This document shows, one piece after another, positions 8,640 through 16,786 of a stretch of DNA of 64,000 nucleotides. Each line of letters opens with the position of its first letter. The first letter of the stretch is position 1. The stretch covers positions 24,110 to 88,109 of the forward strand of contig NZ_JAODIX010000039.1 of assembly GCF_026586675.1 (NCBI RefSeq). Reading direction: 5' to 3'. The position numbers and the translations under genes are program-made. The DNA is from Halorubrum yunnanense (GTDB taxonomy: Archaea; Halobacteriota; Halobacteria; Halobacteriales; Haloferacaceae). Under the pieces are notes generated by a model. That model was not told the origin of the DNA and searched no databases. It worked only from the letters and a program-made list of their open reading frames with translations.

Positions 8640-8673
8640 AATTTCCAGAAGGGTTTAAAACCGACTGGAAATT
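8640..8673 (-). terminator. Nested inverted repeat at the 3' end of the Lrp gene
   Basis: AATTTCCAG at 8640-8648 is exactly complementary to CTGGAAATT at 8665-8673, and inside them GGTTT-A-AAACC forms a second, inner palindrome. The outer right arm includes the Lrp stop codon. The folded RNA would make a long hairpin right after the coding sequence, suggesting termination or 3'-end processing. No run of U follows on the minus strand, so an intrinsic terminator in the bacterial sense is not implied. Confidence 0.45.
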
Positions 8674-9160
8674 AGCCAGTGTCCTCCTCGCTCGCGAACT
8701 CCTTTCCGAAGTGGTTGTACGGGTTGGCTCGCTCCTGTTTCATCATCTCCATCCGTTCGATATCGACGCCGAGAGCGTCCAACCCTTCGAGTGTGTCCTC
8801 GATGTCCTCCGACGTGCGGCCCACGACCTCCAGCGACAGGTTCTCGTTGTTTGTCAACAGTTCCCGGATACTCACTACTCCTGACACTTCCATGATCTCG
8901 TCCAGCAGCGCCTCTCGGTCTCGGAGAGGGACCGTCGCGGTGACGAGGAGGTGATGACCTAACCCCGTTTCGCTGTACTTCACGGTCGGGTGATAGCTGA
9001 GGATGACGCCGCGTTCCTCCAGGCTGTTGATCCGATTCGCGACCGTGCTGGACGAGACGCCGACTTTCTCGGCCATGTCCTCAGTCGTGTTACGCCGAGC
9101 GTCTTTCTGGAGCAGATACAGGATGCCCTTGTCGACGTTGTCGAGTTCCTCGGAAACCAT
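8672..9160 (-). CDS. Lrp/AsnC-family transcriptional regulator
   Basis: The 162-residue protein has the Lrp layout: an N-terminal helix-turn-helix (about residues 5-55, ILYLLQKDARRNTTEDMAEKVGVSSSTVANRI) and a C-terminal ligand/oligomerisation domain ending near residue 145. The ATG at 9160 is preferred to a non-ATG start 16 codons upstream because MVSEELDNVDKGILY matches the usual N-terminus of the family. It is transcribed toward the HalOD1 gene, with a nested hairpin between them. Confidence 0.87.
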   Translation of the reverse strand: MVSEELDNVDKGILYLLQKDARRNTTEDMAEKVGVSSSTVANRINSLEERGVILSYHPTVKYSETGLGHHLLVTATVPLRDREALLDEIMEVSGVVSIRELLTNNENLSLEVVGRTSEDIEDTLEGLDALGVDIERMEMMKQERANPYNHFGKEFASEEDTG

Positions 9161-9340
9161 TCCCTTACCTTGGCGGCCGCGACGGAAATGGCTTTCCGCG
9201 GCAGTCACCGTCGCGCGATACGGCTCTTCTTTGAGGGGATCGGCGGCTGCATACCGTACTGCGCCTGAGAGAGCGGTTTCAGCGTAGCCGGTGTGCGGAG
9301 GTCGTCGGGGAGCTGGGTCGGCGAACGGGGTCGGACGCGC

Positions 9341-10270
9341 CTACCAAGCGTTCAGCTCGGTCCGCAGGTCGCCCATGGTGACCTCCCGCTCGGCGTGGGC
9401 GTTGTGCTGATGGATCGACTCGTCGTTCGACTGTTTCATGTGCACCACGGCGTCGTCCGAGAGGTGGTCGAACTCCTCGACCGTGCCCTCGGCGAGCGCG
9501 CGGACGCAGTCCTCCACGAACTTCGCGTCGGCGTGGGCCTCGTAGGTCATGTGGTCCTCGTCGGGCCGCTTCGCCATGTTGTAGATCCGCGCGCTCATCG
9601 AGTCGCGGGCGACGTCGATGAGATCGCGCAGGTCGATGTCGGGGTGGCCGTCGGTGGTGACCGTGAGCGTCGCGTGGCCCCGCTGGGAGTGGCCCGGCTG
9701 CGGGACGGCCTCCAGGAACTCCTCGGTCGTCTCCTCGTCGACGCCGAGGTCGGCGAGCTTCTCTCGGGCGCGGGACTCACTCATCCCCTGCGAGCAGGGA
9801 CAGACGGTCATTCCGGTGACTTCCGCGCCGATCTCCTCGCGGGTGCCCTCCTCGGTCGCGCTGGCGCTGGCGACGATCGTCGCCGTGCTCTGCGTCTCGA
9901 TCCCCGACGCCGGCGTGTCCTCGCGGGTGACGAGCTCGGCCGTCATCGACACCTCGGCGGTGGTGGTGTAGTCGTGTTTTTCGAGGAGCCGCTCGGCGGC
10001 GTCCCCGCAGACGTCCTCGACGCGGTACGCCTCCTCGCGGGTGATCTCCTCTAAGATCTCGTCGATCGTCGCGAGGTTCCGGGACATATCGATCCCCTTG
10101 CGACCGCTCGGGAGGTCGACGAACACCTCGAACTCGGCCATGAGGACGATCGGTCGCTGATCTCCCCGGGCGAGTTTGACGAGCTTCTCCACGCCGGTGA
10201 CGCCGACCTGCGAGAGCCCAACGGTGACGTCGGGCGCGGACGCCTGTACGTCCGGCAGCTGATGACTCAT
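9341..10270 (-). CDS. mptA: GTP cyclohydrolase MptA (type IV)
   Basis: The 309-residue enzyme matches archaeal MptA, which converts GTP to a 7,8-dihydroneopterin cyclic phosphate for pterin cofactors and the archaeosine precursor. Diagnostic segments are [10 protein letters not shown] near the N-terminus, the metal-binding [14 protein letters not shown] region near residues 145-160, and HSQRGHA. The ATG at 10270 is chosen over a GTG three codons upstream. It is divergent from rpl21e and appears to be a single gene. Confidence 0.92.
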   Translation of the reverse strand: MSHQLPDVQASAPDVTVGLSQVGVTGVEKLVKLARGDQRPIVLMAEFEVFVDLPSGRKGIDMSRNLATIDEILEEITREEAYRVEDVCGDAAERLLEKHDYTTTAEVSMTAELVTREDTPASGIETQSTATIVASASATEEGTREEIGAEVTGMTVCPCSQGMSESRAREKLADLGVDEETTEEFLEAVPQPGHSQRGHATLTVTTDGHPDIDLRDLIDVARDSMSARIYNMAKRPDEDHMTYEAHADAKFVEDCVRALAEGTVEEFDHLSDDAVVHMKQSNDESIHQHNAHAEREVTMGDLRTELNAW

Positions 10271-10493
10271 TACGAACACGTTAGGGAACTCCCGGGATTA
10301 GCACTTTCGATAGGGGGGCTTCCATAGGGTAGTTTTTGCGGCTGTAGCGGAGGCTTCTGACGGCTGCGCTCCGCGAGACCGAAGCGGGCGACGCCGGCCG
10401 GCAACCCGCCCAACTGGCGGTGTGGTACCCGCTCTCGGGCGGCGCCCGTAACGCACCATTTATACCTGCGGCAGCGGAACGTAGCCCAAGACC

Positions 10494-10787
10494 ATGCCGA
10501 GTTCTAATGGACCTCAGAAAGCGACCCGCGACAAGCTCTCGAACAAACCGCGCGACCGCGGCACGTCGCCGCCGCAGCGAGCCATCCAGGAGTTCGAGAC
10601 GGGCTCACAGGTCCACCTCAAAATCGACCCCAGCGTCCAGGAGGGCCGCTTCCACCCGCGCTTCGATGGTCGGACCGGTACCGTCCTGGGCAAGCAGGGC
10701 GCCGCGTTCAAAGTCGAGATCTCGGACGGCGGGAAGACGAAGACGCTCATTGTCCGCGCCGCCCACATGAGCGCCCAGCAGAACTGA
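10494..10787 (+). CDS. rpl21e: Large-subunit ribosomal protein L21e
   Basis: The 97-residue basic protein is archaeal L21e: an N-terminal [23 protein letters not shown] segment and an SH3-like core ending [13 protein letters not shown]. An ATTTATAC box lies about 35 bp upstream of the ATG. The next gene, rpo4, starts one base after the stop, a coupling common in archaea that joins ribosome and RNA polymerase expression. Confidence 0.96.
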   Translation: MPSSNGPQKATRDKLSNKPRDRGTSPPQRAIQEFETGSQVHLKIDPSVQEGRFHPRFDGRTGTVLGKQGAAFKVEISDGGKTKTLIVRAAHMSAQQN

Positions 10788-10788
10788 G

Positions 10789-11145
10789 ATGACAATCTTC
10801 AAAGAGAAGGTCGACGAGGAGTACGTCACCATCTCCGAGGCGAAGGATGTCCTCGTCGACATCGAGGCGGAGCGCGCCGACGACGAGGACCGCGACCTCC
10901 GCTACGAGCTCGCCCGCGCGATCGAGCACGTCAACCGGTTTGCCCGGCTCGACCCCGAGGAGTCCCGCGAGCTCGTCGAGGAGCTGACCGAACTCGAGCA
11001 GATCGACGTCCCGACCGCCGTGAAGATTGCCGACCTGCTCCCCGAGGACCGCACCGAGCTGCGCTCGGTGTTCGCCCAGGAGCGCTTCTCGCTCGACGGC
11101 GACGAGCTCGACGACGTGCTCAACATCGTCGCGAAGTACGCCTAG
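10789..11145 (+). CDS. rpo4: DNA-directed RNA polymerase subunit Rpo4 (RpoF)
   Basis: The 118-residue acidic protein matches archaeal Rpo4, which pairs with Rpo7 to form the RNA polymerase stalk. The opening MTIFKEKVDEEYVTISEAKDVL and the C-terminal HRDC-like region (LPEDRTELRSVFAQERFSLDGDEL) are typical. It sits immediately after rpl21e. In many euryarchaea a DUF655 protein and the KsgA rRNA methyltransferase follow; here a repeat element follows instead. Confidence 0.95.
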   Translation: MTIFKEKVDEEYVTISEAKDVLVDIEAERADDEDRDLRYELARAIEHVNRFARLDPEESRELVEELTELEQIDVPTAVKIADLLPEDRTELRSVFAQERFSLDGDELDDVLNIVAKYA

Positions 11146-11218
11146 ATCGGACGAAGCGCGTCTTCTCAGTGAGGTATCGGTTCGATCGTCGGAGCACCGC
11201 TGCGTGTTTGTCAGTTCG

Positions 11219-11389
11219 TTTATAAGTCGTTGCTGTCGGTGATGTAGAGAACGTCTCTAAAGCCCCAGCCGCTCGGTTATAAATAATCGACACAGGATCG
11301 TCGGCGAACACCGCCAAAGCCCCAGCCGCTCGCTTATAAATAATCGACACAGGATCGCCGGCGAACACCGCCAAAGCCCCAGCCGCGAG
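11219..11389 (+). repeat. Tandem 57-bp repeat array, copy A (3 units)
   Basis: Three head-to-tail units of exactly 57 bp begin at 11219, 11276 and 11333. Units 2 and 3 are nearly identical; unit 1 is more diverged. Each unit has TTATAA (at 11220, 11277 and 11334) and, exactly 39 bp later, AAAGCCCCAGCCG. An imperfect palindrome around CGGCGAACACCG sits at the expected transcription start, about 27 bp after the TATA-like box. The array leads directly into the structured body at 11384. It contains no spacers, so it is not a CRISPR. Confidence 0.85.
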
Positions 11390-11617
11390 GAGGGCGCACG
11401 CTCGCTGCGCTCCTCACTCGGTCGCTCACTTCGTTCGCTCCCTCGTTGCGGTGCTTACCTCGCCTGCGCCCTCCTCGCGACTGCCCCTTTGAGTCCCACC
11501 CCACACCGCGCCCCACAGCACCTCACGCCTCCCCAGCCTCGCGGCTCCCTACGGTCGCCGCGTCCCTCGCGCGCGCTTCTCGCGGCCTGTCGGCCGCTCG
11601 AAGGCACGCGCCGACCG
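11384..11617 (+). ncRNA. Candidate structured RNA / composite repeat body, copy A
   Basis: The body begins with stem arm CGCGAGGAGGGCGCA (11384-11398), which pairs perfectly with 11465-11479 around a loop of about 66 nt. A conserved block follows (CTGCCCCTTTGAGTCCCACC to CCTCCCCAGCCTCG), then further hairpins, including one with a GCGGCC/GGCCGC stem. The same plan occurs at three other loci with different but still complementary stems. Direction is inferred from the TATA-like array on its left. No protein-coding signal is convincing. A non-autonomous mobile element is an alternative reading. Confidence 0.45.
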
Positions 11618-11682
11618 CGTTGTTCGGATCCGATCGCCGAAACCCCGGAACCCCTTTGAATGGCCGCGACGACCGTTTCGGT

Positions 11683-12525
11683 ATGATCGACGAGACCGTC
11701 GCCGAGATCCGGGCGATGCGGACCCACAGCACGTCGGCGGTGGCCGTGAAGGCGACGCGGGCGCTCGCGGAGCTGCTCGACCGCGAGTACGTGGCGGTCG
11801 ACGAGTTCGAGCGCGACCTGGAGCACAACGCGGGGGTGTTGCGCCGGTCGAACCCCTCGCACGCCGCGCTCCACAACGCGATGCGCGACGTCGAGCGCTC
11901 TGTCATCGGCGAGCCGACGGGCGTCGAGGACGCCAAACAGCTGCTCGAGGAGACGATCGACCGCGTCGTCGACGACATCGAGACGGCGAAGGGGGAGGCC
12001 GCCGCCAACGCGGCCGAACACATCGAGGACGGCGACACGCTGCTCGTCCACGACTACTCCACGACGGTGCTGGAGTCCGTCGAGAACGCCGCGCGCGACG
12101 GCGCGCACCTGACCGTCTACGTCACGGAGGCGCGCCCGCGCACGCTCGGTCGGAAGACAGCGCGCGTCCTCGCCGGGGTGTCCCGCGTCGACGTCCGCAT
12201 GGTCGTCGACAGCGCGATGGGGTACGCCCTCCGCGACTGCGACCGCGTCCTCCTCGGGATCACCTGTATCACCGGCGGCACCTACTACAACCGGGTCGGG
12301 ACCTTCCCCCTGGTCGTCACCGCGCGCGAGCTCGGGATCCCGGTGACCGCGGTCGGCTCGGGCGCGAAGACGATAGAGGAGTTCCGCTTCGAGAACGAGT
12401 TCCGGGACGCCGTCGAGGTGATGCGCGAGCCGGTCGAGGGCGTCGAGATCGAGAACCCGAGCTACGACGCGACCCCGATCGGGATGATCGACACCGTGAT
12501 CACCGACGACGGCGTCGTCGAGTAG
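11683..12525 (+). CDS. eIF2B-like protein lacking isomerase catalytic residues
   Basis: This 280-residue protein shares the fold of the isomerase at 995-1966, but both catalytic positions are changed. The HCHST motif reads HDYST here (Cys replaced by Asp124), and the VGADSI Asp aligns with Thr194 in LGITCI. It is therefore unlikely to isomerise ribose-1,5-bisphosphate. Such proteins are usually annotated as translation initiation factor IF-2B subunit-like; a regulatory or ligand-binding role is possible. The ATG at 11683 fits the family's N-terminus, whereas the upstream open frame lies in repeat copy A. Confidence 0.8.
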   Translation: MIDETVAEIRAMRTHSTSAVAVKATRALAELLDREYVAVDEFERDLEHNAGVLRRSNPSHAALHNAMRDVERSVIGEPTGVEDAKQLLEETIDRVVDDIETAKGEAAANAAEHIEDGDTLLVHDYSTTVLESVENAARDGAHLTVYVTEARPRTLGRKTARVLAGVSRVDVRMVVDSAMGYALRDCDRVLLGITCITGGTYYNRVGTFPLVVTARELGIPVTAVGSGAKTIEEFRFENEFRDAVEVMREPVEGVEIENPSYDATPIGMIDTVITDDGVVE

Positions 12526-12609
12526 CTCCCCCCTTCCGTCCGGCCACGGCGTACCGACACTCGGAGCCGGGCGCAAACGCTTTGTGCATGAACCGTGTTA
12601 ACGGATGTA

Positions 12610-13566
12610 ATGAACGTGTATTCGGGCTCCGCCAACGTCTTTCGGATCCGTGAGGTGGACCCGGCGGCGATAGAGGAGTGCACGGCCCTCTCGTGTGAGG
12701 TCGGGGCGGCGGCGAGCGAGCCGGCCGTCGTCGCCGCCGCGGTCGTCGTCGGGCTCGCGGCGTTCCTCGCGTTCGCGTACGTCCGCGACGCGGTGGACGC
12801 CGACCAGCGCGAGCGGCGTCGCGTCGTCGCCGAGCGCGACGCCTTCGAGTCGTTCGCGGACCGCGTCTCGGCGCTCGATCCGGCGCCGACTCGGGCGACG
12901 GCGTCGGGGTTCGACGGGACGATGGCCGCGGTTCGCACGGTCGACAGCGTCGGCGGCGACGACGTCAGGCTGAGGCGGGTGCTGGCGGCGTACCGCGACA
13001 CGGTGATGTCGGTCCCCCACTACAGGGAGGAGTACGACGAGACGATCCCGGAGAGCCTCGCCGCGGAGTTGGGGCCCGACACCGCGGCCGCGCTGGCGTC
13101 GAACGGCACCCTCTCCGCGGCGTCCCAGTCGGCGCTCGTCAGGCGGAGCCGGCGGGCGGCCGACGCGCGCTCGACGCTCGCCGACGGGATCGGCGAGGAG
13201 ATCGAGGCGCTGCGGGCGTTCGAGAGCGACCTCTCCGGCGTCGACCGGCGGCGACGGCGGCTCCTCGAACACCTCGACGGGGTCTCCGGACCCGGGACCG
13301 ACGCGGCGATCGACGTCTGGGAGCGGCTGGACGGGCTCGAAGACGAGTGCGACGAGGTCGCCGCGAAGCGGCAGGAAGCGCTCAGCGACCCCCCGATGAC
13401 ACCGGCGTCCGCGACCGATCCCGGCGAGGACCGCGCCTTCTACGAGTACCTGTACGGGCCGACGGACGGCCCCCGCTACCCCGTGTTGGCGCAGGTCTCC
13501 GAGCTTGCGGAGCGGATACGGTCCGACGGGGACCGCGTCGCGAGCCGGGTCGCCGGCGGGCGGTAG
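12610..13566 (+). CDS. Membrane-anchored coiled-coil protein (tentative DUF7260)
   Basis: The 318-residue protein has one strong membrane helix (about residues 33-54) after a short N-terminal segment containing two cysteines. A long, charged, mostly helical region follows with Arg/Glu-rich stretches consistent with coiled coil. It resembles the haloarchaeal DUF7260 family, of unknown function; that assignment is from memory and tentative. The ATG at 12610 is chosen over a GTG five codons earlier. Confidence 0.65.
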   Translation: MNVYSGSANVFRIREVDPAAIEECTALSCEVGAAASEPAVVAAAVVVGLAAFLAFAYVRDAVDADQRERRRVVAERDAFESFADRVSALDPAPTRATASGFDGTMAAVRTVDSVGGDDVRLRRVLAAYRDTVMSVPHYREEYDETIPESLAAELGPDTAAALASNGTLSAASQSALVRRSRRAADARSTLADGIGEEIEALRAFESDLSGVDRRRRRLLEHLDGVSGPGTDAAIDVWERLDGLEDECDEVAAKRQEALSDPPMTPASATDPGEDRAFYEYLYGPTDGPRYPVLAQVSELAERIRSDGDRVASRVAGGR

Positions 13567-13893
13567 CCGGGCGGCGCGACGGGGTCTCACCGGGACGGGG
13601 CGATCCGCGGCGCCGTCGCGAGGGCTTTATAACTGCGGACGGCCACGCTCGTGGTGGTGGCCATGACGACGTGTTACCCCCACTGAGCCCCTTGTGACGA
13701 GGGATTTCCCACCGAGCCACCACTTCCGCGCCGGCGAGCCGCGGCTCCGGCTCGCGAGCGCTCGCGCCCCAGAGTCCCGGTGATACTCGGACCGCGGTGA
13801 AACTGATCGTGAGAGGTCGCGTCGCTTCGCAGTCGTGCGGTCTCGAGGCGAAAGAAGCGGGCTCGGCGTCGGTGCCGACGGCGTCGCCGGGTC
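13567..13893. other. 327-bp intergenic region with a possible small transcript
   Basis: The gap between two convergent genes holds a TATA-like box (TTTATAAC near 13625-13632), a short leader with purine-rich GGTGGTGG, and a 7-codon ORF (13663-13686, peptide MTTCYPH) with ideal spacing to it. GTGGTGGC at 13654-13661 pairs exactly with GCCACCAC at 13716-13723, which would fold the ORF into a stem. GC-rich palindromes follow, such as GCGAGCGCTCGC. No larger gene follows in the same direction, so this may be a stand-alone small RNA or a leader remnant. Confidence 0.35.
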
Positions 13894-14964
13894 TCAGTAC
13901 GACGCGGCGCGCTTGTCGAGGCCGGCGGCCTCGATGTCATCGCCGTCGACGGAGGTCCGGAGGACGTCCATCCCGTCGTCGCGGTCGATATCGAAGTTCC
14001 GCGCGTACAGCTCGTCGACGCGGTCGCACTCGGCCTCGGAGAGCGGCGGCACGCCCGCCGCGCTCCACTCCGCGATGTCGTCCCCGTCGCGGAAGGTGGG
14101 CGTCACGGAGGCGACCTCGTCGTGCGCGAGGAGCCAGCGGATCGCGGCCTGCGCCATCGTGCGGGTTCCCTCGGCGTCCTCCGGGTCCTCGAGGAAGCGG
14201 ATGGCTTCGACCTTCTCCCAGCCGGTCTCGTACCACTCCTTCGGGCGGTGCGAGCGGTGGTCGCCGTCCTCGAGGACGGTGTCGGGCGTCACCTGCTCGT
14301 TGAGCAGGCCCGAGGAGTGCGGGACCCGGGCGATGACCGAGGTGTCCGAGTCGCTCTCGCGGATCGCGTCGACGAAGTGGCGACCGGGCTGCTGCTCGAA
14401 CAGGTTGAAGACGGTCTGGACCGCGTCGAACTCGTCGTACTCGATCGCGGCGTCGCCCTCGGCGAGCCAGCCGATCGAGGGGCCGAGCGCCCAGCCGAGC
14501 GCGCGGACGCGCCCGTCGGCCTTCCACTCGGCGAGGAGGTCGCGCACCTCGGGCGTGACGTCGTCGACGTTCGCGTTGTGGAGCTGGAGCAGGTCGACGT
14601 AGTCGGTATCGAGCCGGTCGAGGGAGCGCTCGAACGCGGTCTCGAGGTACTCGCGGTCGAGCTCCTTCGGGAGCTCGCCGTGACCGGCCTGCGGGTTATT
14701 ATAAAAGTCGTACCCGATCTTCGTCGCGAGCGTCACCTCGTCGCGGCGCCCGTCGATCGCTTTCCCGATTATCTCCTCGCTGTCGCCGTGGCCGTACACG
14801 TCGCCGGTGTCGACGTAGGTGACGCCGGCGTCGAGCGCCGTTTCGACCATCTCGACCGCCTGTTCGTCCGAGCGGTCGCCCCACCAGTCGGTGCCGACGA
14901 CCCACGCGCCGAAGCCGATCTCAGAGACCTCGACGCCGGAGTTCCCGAGTTCGCGGTGTTGCAT
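13894..14964 (-). CDS. Aldo/keto reductase
   Basis: The 356-residue enzyme is an NAD(P)H-dependent aldo/keto reductase. The tetrad is complete: Asp52 and Tyr57 (VDTGDVYG), Lys82 (ATKIG) and the His of LLQLHN. The C-terminal cofactor region carries VTPTFRDGDDIAE in place of the more usual VIPG-type loop. The ATG at 14964 opens the canonical MQHRELGNSG start; eight upstream codons are less likely. The substrate is unknown. A second paralogue lies at 40418. Confidence 0.87.
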   Translation of the reverse strand: MQHRELGNSGVEVSEIGFGAWVVGTDWWGDRSDEQAVEMVETALDAGVTYVDTGDVYGHGDSEEIIGKAIDGRRDEVTLATKIGYDFYNNPQAGHGELPKELDREYLETAFERSLDRLDTDYVDLLQLHNANVDDVTPEVRDLLAEWKADGRVRALGWALGPSIGWLAEGDAAIEYDEFDAVQTVFNLFEQQPGRHFVDAIRESDSDTSVIARVPHSSGLLNEQVTPDTVLEDGDHRSHRPKEWYETGWEKVEAIRFLEDPEDAEGTRTMAQAAIRWLLAHDEVASVTPTFRDGDDIAEWSAAGVPPLSEAECDRVDELYARNFDIDRDDGMDVLRTSVDGDDIEAAGLDKRAASY

Positions 14965-15121
14965 ACCTCGAGTTGGGGATCGGGACACTTAGCGGGTGCG
15001 GTCTCGCCCACGCCGCGGGACTCCGCCTCCGGTTTATAGGTTGCTGCGACCACGGTCAGGCGTCTCGACCTCGCATCCGCACAACCGAATCCCTTTGAGG
15101 GACGGCGACGAAGGTCGGCCG

Positions 15122-16060
15122 ATGACAAAGCGACACGTGTCCCTGCCCGACGGCGCGGAGGCCGGGGTCCGAGGGTTCATCGACGAGGTGGACGAGCGGC
15201 TCTCCTCGGACGAGGACACCTGCGACGTCGTTCGCGACGTCCTGATCGACCTGCACGGCGACCGCGAGCGGTGGGAGGCGTGGCAGGACGGGGAGTCGGT
15301 GTCGAGAGCCGAGCGCATCCGTCTGCAGGGGTACGACCCGTGCAACGCGACGCTGGAGTCGGAGTACTACGCCGAGAAGGACGAAGAGCGGTTCCAGCCC
15401 TCGAAACACCTCCAGTGGCTCTGGCGCCAGTTCGACGCCACGCCGATGGCTGATAACGTCGATTTCGCCCTCCGGTTCCGCCAGATGCTCGGGAACCACC
15501 TGTTCGCGGAGTGCGGGGACGACTGTCGCTTTTTTAAGGGGATCTCCGTCACCTACGGCCACAACATCGAGGTCGGCGACAACGTCGTGATCCACGACGA
15601 CGTCCACCTCGACGACCGCGGGAAGCTGACCATTGGCGACCGCGCGTCGGTCTCCGACGGGGTCCACCTCTACAGCCACGACCACGACCTCGTCGACCAG
15701 ACCGAGGTCCGCAACTTCCACACGGTCGTGGAAGACGACGCCCGGGTCACCTACGACGCGATGGTGCGCGCCGGCTGCCGAGTCGGCGAGAACAGCGTCG
15801 TCGGCGCCCGCTCGGTCGTGCAGGGCGACGTCCCGGACCACCACGTCGTCGTCGGCTCCCCCGCCCGGAGCGTGCGCGTGAAGCCCGGCTGGGAGGAGGC
15901 CGCCGCCGATCTGGAGGACGGACGGCTCCCCGACAACCAGGACGAGCGCGAGATCGAGTACGAGCTCCCCGAGGACCTCGACCGGTTCGACGAGTTTCAG
16001 CGGGACCTCGGGCCCCCCGACGTCGAGAACCCCTCGCCGCCCTCGTCGGCGGAACGGTAG
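15122..16060 (+). CDS. Hexapeptide-repeat acyltransferase (LbH fold)
   Basis: The 312-residue protein has an N-terminal helical region (about residues 1-125), then a left-handed beta-helix of hexapeptide repeats (about 135-245: VTYGHNIEVGDNVVIHDDV and VGENSVVGARSVVQGDVP). The active-site His of the family is likely in the HLYSHDHD loop. Such enzymes transfer acetyl or other acyl groups to sugars or small molecules. The acidic C-terminal tail is long. It is transcribed away from the aldo/keto reductase, and a PfpI remnant follows 3 bp after its stop. Confidence 0.8.
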   Translation: MTKRHVSLPDGAEAGVRGFIDEVDERLSSDEDTCDVVRDVLIDLHGDRERWEAWQDGESVSRAERIRLQGYDPCNATLESEYYAEKDEERFQPSKHLQWLWRQFDATPMADNVDFALRFRQMLGNHLFAECGDDCRFFKGISVTYGHNIEVGDNVVIHDDVHLDDRGKLTIGDRASVSDGVHLYSHDHDLVDQTEVRNFHTVVEDDARVTYDAMVRAGCRVGENSVVGARSVVQGDVPDHHVVVGSPARSVRVKPGWEEAAADLEDGRLPDNQDEREIEYELPEDLDRFDEFQRDLGPPDVENPSPPSSAER

Positions 16061-16063
16061 GGC

Positions 16064-16470
16064 GACCCGTTCGGGGACGCGCGCCCGAGCACCTCCGCGG
16101 CCACGACGAGGTGTTCGGCGCGGTGCGGCACTTCTTCGAGGCCGACAAACCGGTCGCGTCGATCTGCCACGGCCCACAGATCCTCGCGACAGCGAGGCCC
16201 GACGCGCCTCTGGCAGTCGGGCGAAGCCCGACGACAGCGGGGGTGCTCGACGGCTACGAAATGACGGCGTACCCCGCGGTCAGCCCCGAGGTCGAGGCCG
16301 CCGGCTGCTCGTGGGTCGACGGCGTGACGACGGACGGGAACCTCGTCACCGGCCGGGCGTGGCCCGATCACCCCGGGTGGATCGCGGCGTTCCTCGATCT
16401 CCTCGGCACCGAATCGACCACGACGCGCCCGCCGCGACGGCGGACTGACGCGCCCGAACCGCTATTTTGA
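16064..16470 (+). pseudogene. DJ-1/PfpI-family protein, N-terminus missing
   Basis: The frame reads GRAPEHLRGHDEVFGAVRHF immediately after the preceding stop codon, then SICHGPQIL with the nucleophile Cys and TAYPAVSPEVEAAGCSWVDG. These match the second half of PfpI/DJ-1 proteins. About 70 residues including the first strand and the catalytic Glu region are absent, and no start codon precedes the homology, so the gene is a truncated remnant. A 45-bp in-frame insertion (16195-16239) with a hairpin interrupts the region after ILATA and is bounded by an 8-bp direct repeat. Confidence 0.75.
16187..16239. repeat. 45-bp hairpin insertion with 8-bp direct repeats
   Basis: CGACAGCG occurs at 16187-16194 and again at 16232-16239. 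The DNA between contains CTCTGGCAG, a perfect stem-loop (GTCGGGC-GAA-GCCCGAC) and CGACAGCG. Copy C of the composite element has the same flanks around a different hairpin (CTCTGGCAG at 31256-31264, then CGACAGC). The insertion looks like a mobile hairpin module of that family with a target duplication. Confidence 0.6.
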
Positions 16471-16786
16471 GCGTCAGCTCCGAACCGTGGTCGCCGCCGA
16501 GCCTTCTGAATCGTATCGAGCGGGCCTGAGACGTCTGTTCGATTGTCTCGACGGAGAAACGAACAATTATTGCGGCTATCTCGGATGCAAACTGTTCACA
16601 TCCGTCAGTAAAATGCTCCCGTTAGCGGCGGTTCCGCGGGGATTTCGGGGTAGTTGCGGGGGAGCTCCCCCTCAAGCGGGCGACCGAATCCGTTCGGCCG
16701 TCGCAATACTTGCGCGAACGCGGTTGCACCGCTCATCCTTGTCGGTTTCCGGAGTTATAGGTTACAATAAAACTAAGAAGCATTCG
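16471..16786. other. Intergenic region upstream of ABC operon
   Basis: No gene is visible in these 316 bp. A+T content is higher than average. A TTACAATAAAA sequence near 16762-16772 is a plausible TATA region for the gene at 16787. A CCTGAGACG motif near 16526 recalls part of a TPP riboswitch, but the rest of that fold was not found. An imperfect hairpin GTTCG...CGAAC occurs near 16540-16565. Confidence 0.4.

Noticed and set aside
11219-11389. CRISPR-like direct repeats
   Set aside because: The 57-bp units are contiguous with no spacers, and no Cas genes are near.
11446-11682. N-terminal extension of the eIF2B-like protein
   Set aside because: The extra 79 codons lie in the repeat body, and the same peptide-like frame appears at copy B without a gene.
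16500-16740. TPP riboswitch upstream of the ABC operon
   Set aside because: Only a CCTGAGACG-like piece is present; the other conserved TPP segments were not found.
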